42,083 bases of DNA from Bryobacterales bacterium. GTDB taxonomy: Bacteria > Acidobacteriota > Terriglobia > Bryobacterales > UBA6623. The translations under genes and the position numbers were made by a program. This document shows, piece by piece, positions 35,182 through 42,083 of the stretch. The notes beneath the pieces were generated by a model, which saw nothing but the letters and a program-made list of their open reading frames with translations, was not told where the DNA came from and made no database searches. The stretch covers positions 1 through 42,083 of the forward strand of contig JAJDZN010000291.1 in assembly GCA_022824585.1 (NCBI GenBank), given 5' to 3'. Position 1 is the first letter of the stretch. Each line of letters starts with the position of its first letter.

Positions 35182-35352
35182 ACGGCAGCGAACCTGACTC
35201 AATCGCAACTGGCTGAGCGTATCGGAACAACACAATCGGCAATCGCTCGGCTGGAGGGTGGCAGGCTATCGCCGTGGGTCAGGACCCTGCGCCGTCATGC
35301 CGAAGCTACCGGCATGCGGCTGACGTTGGGTCTTGAACGGGCTGACGGTTAA
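35182..35352 (+). pseudogene. HigA antitoxin, C-terminal half
   Basis: The frame beginning at 35182 reads TAANLTQSQLAERIGTTQSA, IARLEGGRLSPWVRTLRRHA, EATGMRLTLGLERADG and then stops. It is the HTH core and C-terminal strand of a HigA antitoxin, without the first ~40 residues or a start codon. The first 45 bases match 29625-29669 in the other HigA fragment at 42 of 45 positions. Confidence 0.75.
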
Positions 35353-35431
35353 GGGCTCCTTCTCAAGTGTGCCCGACATAGTCTCTTGGGCGGTCAGGAG
35401 CGACCATCGCGCCATCGCCGAACTTGGCGAA

Positions 35432-35713
35432 TCAATGGGCGACGAGCCGCCGACCTCCGCGCAACTTGCCGATCCTCTTGTCTTTCAATCGAATCTTGGC
35501 TTCGTGCATCGTGATCCCTTCGTCAACGTTGCGAGGGTGGTAGCCCACCAGATACTCTGTCTGCGCCAACTTCGAGACTGACTCTGTGATGCGGGACAAA
35601 GACATCCAGTCCATCGCGTCGATTACGTACTTACTTCCGCCAGTCGTCTGGCCGAGACCGTGAAACTTACCGGTGTGGGCGCGATAGTCGCTTGACCTTA
35701 GATTGACGTTGAC
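35432..35713 (-). pseudogene. VWA-domain protein, C-terminal fragment
   Basis: A minus frame open from about 35713 reads VNVNLRSSDYRAHTGKFHGL, GQTTGGSKYVIDAMDWMSLS, RITESVSKLAQTEYLVGYHP and ends KDKRIGKLRGGRRLVAH. It resembles the end of exported VWFA-domain proteins abundant in Acidobacteriota (pattern GGxYxxx ... Y-x-LGYxP ... KVKxK). No start or upstream VWA part is present; the frame is closed by a TAG just upstream. Confidence 0.5.
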
Positions 35714-35738
35714 AAGACCCCGGGGGCTAGCCTACTAT
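35709..35738 (+). promoter_or_regulatory. Sigma-70-like promoter of the DUF3800 transcript
   Basis: TTGACA at 35709-35714 is followed after 18 bases by TACTAT at 35733-35738 (4 of 6 to the -10 consensus). Transcription would start near 35745, directly before two hairpins and the DUF3800 gene. Confidence 0.6.
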
Positions 35739-35744
35739 CAAGAG

Positions 35745-35820
35745 CGAGACGCAAGCTTTGGCTTGCCCTCCTTCCGAGGCCCGCGCTCCGGCGCGGGCTT
35801 TCGTGCATTTGTAAGAAGTC
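35745..35820 (+). ncRNA. Candidate structured leader RNA upstream of DUF3800
   Basis: Two perfect hairpins follow the promoter. GCAAGC-TTTG-GCTTGC lies at 35751-35766. GCCCGCGC-TCCG-GCGCGGGC lies at 35779-35798, an 8-bp stem closed by a UNCG-type tetraloop and followed by TTTCG. Several DUF3800 RNA motifs (structured RNAs adjoining DUF3800 genes) have been described by comparative genomics; position and form fit, but I cannot assign a specific class. Confidence 0.55.
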
Positions 35821-36564
35821 TTGACCTATTTGGCCTATTTGGATGAGTTCGGACACATTGGTCCTTATGTTGGTCGGTCGGACTCGAAGCACAATGACAG
35901 CCCGGTGTTCGGACTTGCCGGTCTCGTGCTGCCGGCGACCGAAGTGCGCGGGTTTGGAACCTGGTTCTTCCAGCGGAAGGCTAATCTATTGGCATTCGAG
36001 ATACAGCGTTCCGGAAAGCACCCCGCCGTTTGGGAGAAGAAGGGTTCCAGCCTCTACACGGTGACGAACGTAGGGCGCTACAGGGAACTCCGGACATTCA
36101 CTAACCGCTTCTTCAAGAAGATCAAGAGCATCGGCGGGTTCATCCTCTATGTCGGGGTCACCAAGACCCACTTACCTGGCCAGCACAACCCGAATCGGCT
36201 CTACGCCATGGTGCTCGTTGAGGCGATCAAGAGGCTAAACGAGTTCTGTGAGAAAGATGTCCAACGGTCGAACAATCTCCTCCTAGTTATCGACGAACAT
36301 GACCAGCGTTCTGCGCTGATCACCGAGGCTTCCCGAAGCATGTACGGAGGACAAGAGCCTCGCCGTCACCTGATCGAGCCTCCGTTCCAAGCGGAAAGCC
36401 ACCGCTATCAGACCTTGCAGGCCGCGGACTGGATAGCGGGACTCGTAGGACGCCTAGGAGCGTTTTGGGCAGATCCAAGCGCTTTCCCAGAAAACGAGAT
36501 CTTCCGCCGCTATTTCGGACAGCGGCTCCATGACGTCCAGCGTCGCAGCGGACTCCGTAGCTGA
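35821..36564 (+). CDS. DUF3800 domain protein
   Basis: The protein has 247 aa. The TTG at 35821 is taken as start because family similarity begins at once (MTYLAYLDEFGHIGPYVGRS). Acidic motifs typical of DUF3800 are LAYLDEFG (near the N-terminus), NNLLLVIDEHDQRSALITEA and ETLQ-like SHRYQTLQAADWIAGLVGRL. The pattern of D-E, D-E and late D residues suggests an RNase H-like metal nuclease fold, which is inference. DUF3800 genes occur in mobile and defence regions, often preceded by structured RNAs, as seems the case here. Neighbouring genes are defence remnants. Confidence 0.85.
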   Translation: MTYLAYLDEFGHIGPYVGRSDSKHNDSPVFGLAGLVLPATEVRGFGTWFFQRKANLLAFEIQRSGKHPAVWEKKGSSLYTVTNVGRYRELRTFTNRFFKKIKSIGGFILYVGVTKTHLPGQHNPNRLYAMVLVEAIKRLNEFCEKDVQRSNNLLLVIDEHDQRSALITEASRSMYGGQEPRRHLIEPPFQAESHRYQTLQAADWIAGLVGRLGAFWADPSAFPENEIFRRYFGQRLHDVQRRSGLRS

Positions 36565-36957
36565 CCTGTTGCCGTTCCTTGGGTCCGGCAAGAAGGACAG
36601 CCCATCCCTACTGCTCCTTTTGGTTGTTCTTGTCTTCGGGCCGCAGGCTGTCGCTACCGCCTGCTGTGGTTGTCATGCTGTATCCTCCTTTACAGCGCAG
36701 GCGGGTGATACTGGCCGGGGGAATCCCTCCGCTCGCGAGCGAGCCAGGGCTCGACTTGCTGTGCGTCCTAGGCTGCGGCCTAGGACGGTACAGGGCTCGA
36801 AGGGGCGCAGCGACGTCAGTTTAGATGACGAGGCAGGGGCCGAGGCCCGCGCGGGCATCGCGGCCCTTTCCACCACTCATAGATCCGATCTTGCACCCGC
36901 TTCCGCTATCCGCAACTCTAGCAGCGGCCCCGACCCTGCTGGCAATCCTCGACCGTT
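36565..36957. other. Intergenic stretch with one inverted repeat
   Basis: No credible gene was found downstream of DUF3800 before the rloB remains. A perfect inverted repeat, CGTCCTAGGC-TGCG-GCCTAGGACG, lies at 36764-36787 without a following T run. It could end the DUF3800 transcript or be a protein-binding site. Confidence 0.5.
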
Positions 36958-37504
36958 TCATGCATACGGGGCGATTGCACTCGGGGTGTGTAGGCGGGAG
37001 AAGTAAACGTTCGCGACCGCTTGTTCGCCGACGATTGGCGATCTTGGGGTAGATGCCGCGCCCTGACTGACACCGTGACCGCGTACCCAGACAGGCTGCA
37101 ATGATACTCGCCTTCCCGGATGAACGGCGGAACACCTACCAAGGAGTAGCGGCCGCTGAGCGCCTTCTTCAGGTTGTAGCACCGAAGCTTGAACCCGGCG
37201 GCGGCGGTTCGGCTGGTTGTAGTCCCGATCATGCAAAATCAACCAGAGTTCAAGGCACGGGTCGGACTTGGCAACGCGAACTCCGGAGCGCTCGCACATC
37301 AGCGCGGCCTGCTCAAACTCAGGTCATTGGAACACCCAGGCCACCACGGGGCCAGACAGAGATAAGTGCGCTCGAACATATGCGCTGTATCGCCTGTAAA
37401 TAGGCCAGTTCGGTCTTCTTGCCTTCACAATACGGGATGAACCGCCGCTTGGGTTCCCACAGGGGCCCTCTCCTCCGAAGGCCCGGGACCGAGTCGCGAC
37501 TGCC
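36958..37504 (-). pseudogene. rloB: RloB (AbiLii-like) protein, internally deleted
   Basis: Immediately after the RloA stop one frame reads RRRGPLWEPKRRFIPYCEGK, then KTELAYLQAIQRICSSALIS and PRGGLGVPMT, the RloB N-terminus with its CEGKxTE motif, without an ATG, GTG or TTG start. It ends near 37330. A second frame then reads FEQAALMCERSGVRVAKSDP, CLELWLILHDRDYNQPNRRR, the RloB C-terminal motif (SNPCxELWLxLH). The ~60-residue middle, which normally carries the DxD-type acids, is gone. The gene would have formed the effector half of the AbiL/RloAB pair. Confidence 0.7.
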
Positions 37505-38779
37505 TTAGCCCGACGTAGCATCGGGTGACTCCAAGTCTTCGAAGGGAACAGCGCCGTAGCGCCCCTGCAGATAACCCGATTCGAAATTGTCACTCCAGCG
37601 GGTTTTGAAGTCCGTCAATGGATAGATCTGTGTCGCTCCTTCTGCGTCTTTCTGAGTGAACCAGAGTTGGTCCCGCCGCAGGCTGAACGACTTCATCAGG
37701 TTGGTGTCGTGGGTGGTCGCGAGAAGCTGAGCGCCCTTGGGATTCGACTGCGCGGAGCAGAACAGTCTCAACACTGCCTCACTGGCATGGGTGTGCAAGC
37801 TGGCATCGAGGTCGTCCATAAGCACCGGTGTCCCTTCATCGAGCGCGCGATACACGAGCCCCATAACGGCCAATAGTCGGAGAGTGCCGGCACTCTCCCG
37901 ATCCAAATCAAGAGGAACTGGTGCGTTGTTCCAACCGCGGTGGGCAAGTTGGACGACAGGTTCCATGCCACCCGAGCCCAGCTCTTCCGCGAGGGCATGC
38001 GTGGATTTGCCTGCTGCTGTGGCAAGCGGCCGGATCAGCTTCAAGAATTGTTCTGAATTCTTGGCCTCGTTTCGCCTAAAGTCCACGACGCCCGTTCCCA
38101 GTTTTCCCAAAAAGGCGATCACCCTCCGGTCGGGTTCTTCTCCCGCCAGTCTTGTCCATAGCTCATCTCCTCCGACAGCGATGTCCCGGACGATTCGGAC
38201 CGAGCGGAAATACTCAAACACCTTCGACAATTGCTCATGGCCGTTCTGGGCGGCCGCGGACAAGAACAGGCTGTTGGGCCTGGTCAATTTTGCAATGCTG
38301 CTGTTCTGCCCCTTGAGCCAGCGCCCGAACGTGAACTCGCTCCTTTCGCGCGAGAAGGCGAGGCGACGGTAAGCCTTGGGATAGACATCCAGCCATTCGG
38401 ATACGAAGGCCTCGTCGGATGCCTGAAAGCCATAGTGATACCTAATTCCCTCCGCAACGAAGTCGATATCGAACTGCGTGTCTGTCAGCAGGCCGGCGGG
38501 GTCGAGTCGGAATGGCTGGCGCGCCACACCACCGCCCGGATCTCCCTTGGCGTGCGAACACAGCACCATGGCGCACATGGTCTGCATCGCGTCGACGAGA
38601 TTGCTCTTGCCCGACGCATTGGCACCGTAAACCACCGCTGCCGGCACAACCGAATTGCTCGGGGCGGCCGCGCAGTCAATCAGGTAGCCTTTCCGCTCCT
38701 TGAGGGAGGATGCTACGAACGAGACCTCTTGCAGGTCATCAAACGAAAGATGATTGGCGACGCGAAAATGCAACAGCAT
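37505..38779 (-). CDS. rloA: RloA/AbiLi-type AAA15 ATPase
   Basis: The protein has 424 aa. GGAG precedes the ATG by 6 bases. An ABC-type ATPase of the AAA15 family: MLLHFRVANHLSFDDLQEVS, Walker A YGANASGKSN (GANASGKS 52-59), signature-like ESAGTLRLLAVMGLV, Walker B/D-loop PVLMDDLDASLHTHASEAVL and switch His in QLLATTHDTNLM. In AbiL abortive infection the ATPase (AbiLi/RloA) works with a small TOPRIM-like partner (AbiLii/RloB) encoded next to it. Here the partner is broken, so the intact ATPase is an orphan unless it acts with something else. The upstream 60 bases are strikingly AT-rich. Confidence 0.88.
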   Translation of the reverse strand: MLLHFRVANHLSFDDLQEVSFVASSLKERKGYLIDCAAAPSNSVVPAAVVYGANASGKSNLVDAMQTMCAMVLCSHAKGDPGGGVARQPFRLDPAGLLTDTQFDIDFVAEGIRYHYGFQASDEAFVSEWLDVYPKAYRRLAFSRERSEFTFGRWLKGQNSSIAKLTRPNSLFLSAAAQNGHEQLSKVFEYFRSVRIVRDIAVGGDELWTRLAGEEPDRRVIAFLGKLGTGVVDFRRNEAKNSEQFLKLIRPLATAAGKSTHALAEELGSGGMEPVVQLAHRGWNNAPVPLDLDRESAGTLRLLAVMGLVYRALDEGTPVLMDDLDASLHTHASEAVLRLFCSAQSNPKGAQLLATTHDTNLMKSFSLRRDQLWFTQKDAEGATQIYPLTDFKTRWSDNFESGYLQGRYGAVPFEDLESPDATSG

Positions 38780-39116
38780 GCAGTTCTCCGCTGACTCAAC
38801 AGTGACATTACCTTATTAGGGGTGAATTTGTAATTATTCTGCATAGACCATACTAAATATGCAATCAGAGTGGCTTGATGCGTAGCCCGAGGGCAATCCG
38901 TTGCGCGGCCGTTCCGCCCGGGCAGTCGACTGATCACACCCCTTTCGTCCGGTCATGGACTCACGTGCAGACCATACGTCAGGAATCAGTCCGCTAGCTC
39001 GCACAGGCGCCTTCTAAACAGAACGGTCCGCAGCTGGACCCATCCCACTCGTGATTGATACGGAACCGCTTGGGATGACGAATGACGTTCCCGCTCGAGT
39101 CACCCTCTGCCCGCCA
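38780..39116. other. Intergenic stretch containing the rloA promoter region
   Basis: These 337 bases hold no gene I can support. The part next to rloA (38800-38870) is AT-rich, with several -10-like hexamers on the minus strand and one TTGCAT that could be a -35 box. No pair of boxes is clearly right. The remainder has no visible structure. Confidence 0.45.
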
Positions 39117-40019
39117 TCAATCCTCGCCGTCGACGTCGGTTGGGTGGTCGTCCTCGTGTGATTCGAGCACGAGGGCTCGGTTCAGGGAATAACTCGTGGG
39201 AACCCAGATGCCATCGTCATCTCCGCGGGCGATCCTCTTACCGAAATTCTGCGCACGCTGAATGGAGGATTCTTCTCTTTCGTAGTACGCCCTTTCCGAG
39301 GCCTCTCGAGCCCCGCGTTGTTCCTTCGTCTCATTAGCGGAGCGGAAGAACGTCGGGCACGAAAATCGATTCGCTGCGGCTAGGCGCTCGGCCACCCAGC
39401 CTAGGAGGAGTGGGCGCGAGTCCGCGCCCTCCGACTCTTCCTGCTCCTTCCGCGCCTCGATCGACTCCGCTCGGACCCACTCCCTCGCTCTCTCTAGGTT
39501 CCGGTCGTAAGCAGCGAGCACCGCGTCCGCAAGGGTACCGTGCCGGTACTGGATCCCCCACCTAGACATCTCCGACATGAGGCCGACGAGGAATCCCGAC
39601 ATTAAGGAATAGCGGACGTCGTCACCCTCGTTCCGTGCAGTTCTCGCCTCGTTCAAGACGGCCAGCATCTGTAGATATCCGGCCTCCAAGTTGAGACCGG
39701 CCCTGCCGGGGGAAGCTTCGTCCGGCAGCCGGTCCGCCCCCAGCCTAGTTGCAACCGCCCGCTGGATTCGGCCAATCTCGTCCAGGTCCCACTCTTCGAC
39801 CGCATCGGAGATGTCGTCGAAGAGAGCCTCTGAACCAATGCCGGGCAGGAGGCCGGAAAAGGCGAGTCCGCCGGACTCCCCGAGGTGGAAGGTCGCCGAC
39901 AGCTGGGCGTCGTGCACATTAGGACCCTCGGCAGGAGGCCGCTCCAGCAAAGAGAGGGCTCTGTTCAGCGCTCTCAGGACGTCTTGGTATGCGGATCGCA
40001 GTTGCTCGACACGGTCCAT
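39117..40019 (-). CDS. Hypothetical protein (300 aa)
   Basis: A GGGAG sequence 7 bases before the ATG at 40019 and codon use like that of neighbouring genes support it as real. The protein is soluble, acidic and mostly helical, starting MDRVEQLRSAYQDVLRALNR and ending with an acidic tail. The stretch YLQMLAVLNEARTARNEGDD and the highly charged region around residues 185-250 suggest helical bundles and a coiled coil. I recognise no family. It is monocistronic, with about 340 bp to rloA and 550 bp upstream without a gene. Confidence 0.6.
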   Translation of the reverse strand: MDRVEQLRSAYQDVLRALNRALSLLERPPAEGPNVHDAQLSATFHLGESGGLAFSGLLPGIGSEALFDDISDAVEEWDLDEIGRIQRAVATRLGADRLPDEASPGRAGLNLEAGYLQMLAVLNEARTARNEGDDVRYSLMSGFLVGLMSEMSRWGIQYRHGTLADAVLAAYDRNLERAREWVRAESIEARKEQEESEGADSRPLLLGWVAERLAAANRFSCPTFFRSANETKEQRGAREASERAYYEREESSIQRAQNFGKRIARGDDDGIWVPTSYSLNRALVLESHEDDHPTDVDGED

Positions 40020-40568
40020 CCGGAGTCTCCCCTGCCCCCTACGCTACGCCCAAGCGACTCACGCCCGTCGTATTCTGGTGCCTGGCCATGATCCTTGGTG
40101 GGCGGCGATCGTCACAGCACCCGTGCCTCGGGGTTCGTCGAGACTGTACACACTCGCGAGTCCGAGTCTCTTTCGTGCCCACCCCGCATCGCCGGCAGGA
40201 ACAACGCGCCCCGATCCATCAGTTTCACCCGCTCCTCAGTCGCGGCCCATCACTCGCCATCTCCGGTCCTGCCATGCACCCCTAGGGGCCCGTGCCGCCC
40301 GGAACAGTCCACTAGCACACAGCGACACGCGCGTATCCATCTAGGAAGTCCTCCCAGATTCTACGATTCCCGGCATATGACCTGATACCCAGAAAGTCCT
40401 GTGGCAGTCTGCAAGGTGTGCTCGAACGAATCGGCGAGCCGACAAGACAGCCGCACCAGCAGGCCCCCCGCGCTTCGCCGACCGCAGCATCCCGATGAGC
40501 CGTTGAATGGCGTCAAACGGAGTTGGTTAAAGCACGCACTCAGCCAGTCGCCGCCAACCGGGAGCAAG
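40020..40568. other. Intergenic stretch without a recognisable gene
   Basis: These 549 bases separate the two hypothetical genes. Overlapping short frames on both strands have no domain character. No RNA gene, repeat or clear terminator was seen. Confidence 0.5.
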
Positions 40569-41321
40569 TCACGGCAGGCATCGGTCAATAGACGAATCCC
40601 CGGGGCCCGTACACAACACCGAGGTCTTGGTAGTGCAGTCGTAGCTATCGGCGCGGTAAGTATCCGTGGCCCTATAGATCTCCTCTCCACCGAGGGGATT
40701 GCGGATGTGTAGGACAATCCTCCTTGTCGCCCCCCGCTCAGCGTAGGTCGGTTCCCAAGTCGTCGGAACGGGGCCATGCCACGTCCAGTCGCCAGCCGGC
40801 GCGTCGCCATTCAGCTCCGCCTCATCATCGGGTACATCCGAGCCATCGCCCTGCCGTGGGAGCTTGGACAGAATTGTCTGAGGGGTCCAGTCGCAGCCAT
40901 GCCAGCGGGCTCCGAATTCCGCCGCCTCGCGGCGGAGGATCGATGCGGACAGGAAGGACCAAGGACTCCCGTCGCCCTCAATCGCTTGCATCAGCGGAAC
41001 GGCCCCCGGTGGCTTTGGAGGGTACGACAAACTGCCGTGGAGCCAAGTACCGTCGTCCGAAGGGAGTTCCGGGGCGTCGGCCGGCACAGCCCAGATGATC
41101 CCGTTCCCGTCCGAGTCTTCCCTGAATTCGTAGGCACGAAGTGTGAAACCCGGCTTGAGCCGGAGCGTGTCGAAGACGGAGATCAGGTCGTTGGCGTCGT
41201 AGGTGCTGGCAAACCAGCCCTCCTGCGAGGGGCCACTACGTTCGTTACAGGTCTCTCTGGCCCTTACTGCCGCACGCCGCAGGCTATTGACTGTTGTGGT
41301 GGAAAACGAGATGGACTTCAT
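40569..41321 (-). CDS. Hypothetical protein (250 aa)
   Basis: The protein has 250 aa, starting MKSISFSTTTVNSLRRAAVR. It is acidic, Trp- and Gly-rich, and lacks a signal peptide or membrane segment. Segments such as PGFTLRAYEFREDSDGNGII, WHGCDWTPQTILSKLP and DWTWHGPVPTTWEPTYAERG look like a folded globular protein. I do not recognise it. Its frame is the only long protein-like one here, and the strand agrees with the downstream hypothetical gene. Confidence 0.6.
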   Translation of the reverse strand: MKSISFSTTTVNSLRRAAVRARETCNERSGPSQEGWFASTYDANDLISVFDTLRLKPGFTLRAYEFREDSDGNGIIWAVPADAPELPSDDGTWLHGSLSYPPKPPGAVPLMQAIEGDGSPWSFLSASILRREAAEFGARWHGCDWTPQTILSKLPRQGDGSDVPDDEAELNGDAPAGDWTWHGPVPTTWEPTYAERGATRRIVLHIRNPLGGEEIYRATDTYRADSYDCTTKTSVLCTGPGDSSIDRCLP

Positions 41322-41433
41322 CGCCTCTCCTAATCGTGCCGATCCTCATCCTAGTGAACCAATCAGCCGGTGTGCCAGATCGGAGATTCTCGATTCGAAA
41401 CGTGTAGCGGATCAAGGCTCTCTACCTCGCGTG

Positions 41434-41466
41434 GCCGATTCTGCCGACCGCGTCGGCAGAATCGGC
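41434..41466. terminator. Perfect 15-bp hairpin between the hypothetical gene and hicB
   Basis: GCCGATTCTGCCGAC (41434-41448) and GTCGGCAGAATCGGC (41452-41466) are perfect complements around the 3-base loop CGC. It lies just beyond the hicB remains on the minus strand. No T run follows on either strand, so it may be a terminator, an RNA-stabilising stem or a protein site. Confidence 0.45.
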
Positions 41467-41503
41467 TCCGGCTGGCATCGCTTCCTGCTTTCCGGTGTCG
41501 TGG

Positions 41504-41936
41504 TCAGCCTATGAAGATAGGCAGCGGCCTAGCATCAAGTGCCTCTATCTCATGGCAGGCGGCTGTCACGATGAAGGCCAAGCGGGTCATGCCGCGCTGC
41601 CTAGCTTCGTTGCCGATCGCTTCGAGCAGCCCGTACTCCAGGGAGACGTTGAACCAGTCACGAGGATCCCCGGTCGAGCCGCAGCGGGATCAGCACGATG
41701 TCTGCGCCACGGCACCAGTCAACGAGGTCCGTGTCGCCCTTGATGGCGTCGATTGAGCTTGGCGGCGGAATCGCATCCCCGTCCTCCGAGAGGCCCTCAA
41801 CGTGAACCGCCAAGGCCTCGCACGCGTGACGCACGGCTGCCTCGAGCGTCTCGCCGACAGCCACGCAGCCGGGAAAGTCGGGGAAGCTGACGCCGTAGCC
41901 AGCATCGTCGTGGTGGATGAAGGATACGTAGCGCAT
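41504..41936 (-). pseudogene. HicB-type antitoxin with frameshift
   Basis: From the ATG at 41936 the frame reads MRYVSFIHHDDAGYGVSFPD, FPGCVAVGETLEAAVRHACE and so on to IVLIPLRLDRGSS, stopping at 41658. This is the HicB partial RNase H-like domain. The C-terminal ribbon-helix-helix DNA-binding part continues in another frame: FNVSLEYGLLEAIGNEARQR, GMTRLAFIVTAACHEIEALD, to a TGA at 41504-41506. One indel near 41667 separates them. GAGGAG lies 10 bases before the start. The truncated 92-aa product could still bind a HicA toxin but not its operator. No clear HicA is readable in the 147 bases left upstream. Confidence 0.72.
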
Positions 41937-42083
41937 CGGTTTATGCTCCTCTGGCTTTCCAGTTCGCCTGCCGATAGTTCGAAGCTGCTGTGCTGCGTGG
42001 TATGTCCCTAGGCCCAACTTACCCCGACCACTTTTTGTGCTATGGGCCTTTGCGTGCCTGAGGCCCGGCACCTAACCTCTTCG

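Noticed and set aside
36530..37006. 158-codon plus-strand open frame after DUF3800
   Set aside because: It overlaps the DUF3800 end out of frame, is antisense to the rloB remnant, and has no domain.

Overview
The window is a GC-rich bacterial chromosome segment. It probably comes from an uncultured Acidobacteriota of the Bryobacterales/Solibacter type, with Planctomycetota as the main alternative. The basis is family content: a DUF1501 protein paired with a DUF1549/DUF1553 cytochrome protein, a giant HEAT-repeat/cytochrome c protein, several exported twin-arginine (Tat) enzymes, three Uma2-type proteins and many PIN-domain toxin-antitoxin remnants. I saw no tRNA, rRNA, CRISPR array or intact insertion sequence.

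Layout: 1-3413 (-) is a DUF4011-type SF1 helicase running off the left edge. 3635-8422 (-) is a 1595-aa exported mosaic cytochrome. 8.6-10.4 kb holds an orphan AbiEi-like antitoxin, three 23-bp repeats beside an AAA_14/DUF4143 ATPase scrap, and a broken CopG/VapC locus. 10.5-16.9 kb carries two Uma2 proteins flanking exported metabolic genes (sugar isomerase-like TIM barrel, Gfo/Idh/MocA oxidoreductase, PQQ-type beta-propeller). 17-20.8 kb has three toxin-antitoxin loci with readable antitoxins and dead VapC toxins, a nucleotidyltransferase-fold protein and a third Uma2. 21.1-25.5 kb is a DUF1501 / PSD1 cytochrome operon.

25.7-29.2 kb is an intact island of visibly lower GC: sce7726 (nuclease-like) facing an overlapping operon of DUF6932, an XRE-ImmA/IrrE fusion and a beta-family protein, with a perfect inverted repeat beside the first start codon. 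It looks like a defence or conflict system and is the best candidate for a little-described system here. 29.2-30.2 kb is a broken HigBA plus a frameshifted PIN toxin. 30.3-34.8 kb is a metabolic cassette whose members all begin with Tat-like signals: two divergent SelA-like PLP enzymes, a RidA protein and a PIG-L deacetylase.

34.8-38.8 kb is again defence debris around working genes: an MmeI-like restriction-modification fragment, a HigA C-terminal half, a VWA-domain scrap, a DUF3800 gene preceded by a promoter and two consecutive hairpins (a candidate DUF3800-type structured RNA), and an AbiL/RloAB locus with intact RloA and broken RloB. The right end has two unrecognised proteins and a frameshifted HicB. 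A recurring theme is that toxins or nucleases are inactivated while antitoxins or ATPases often stay open.
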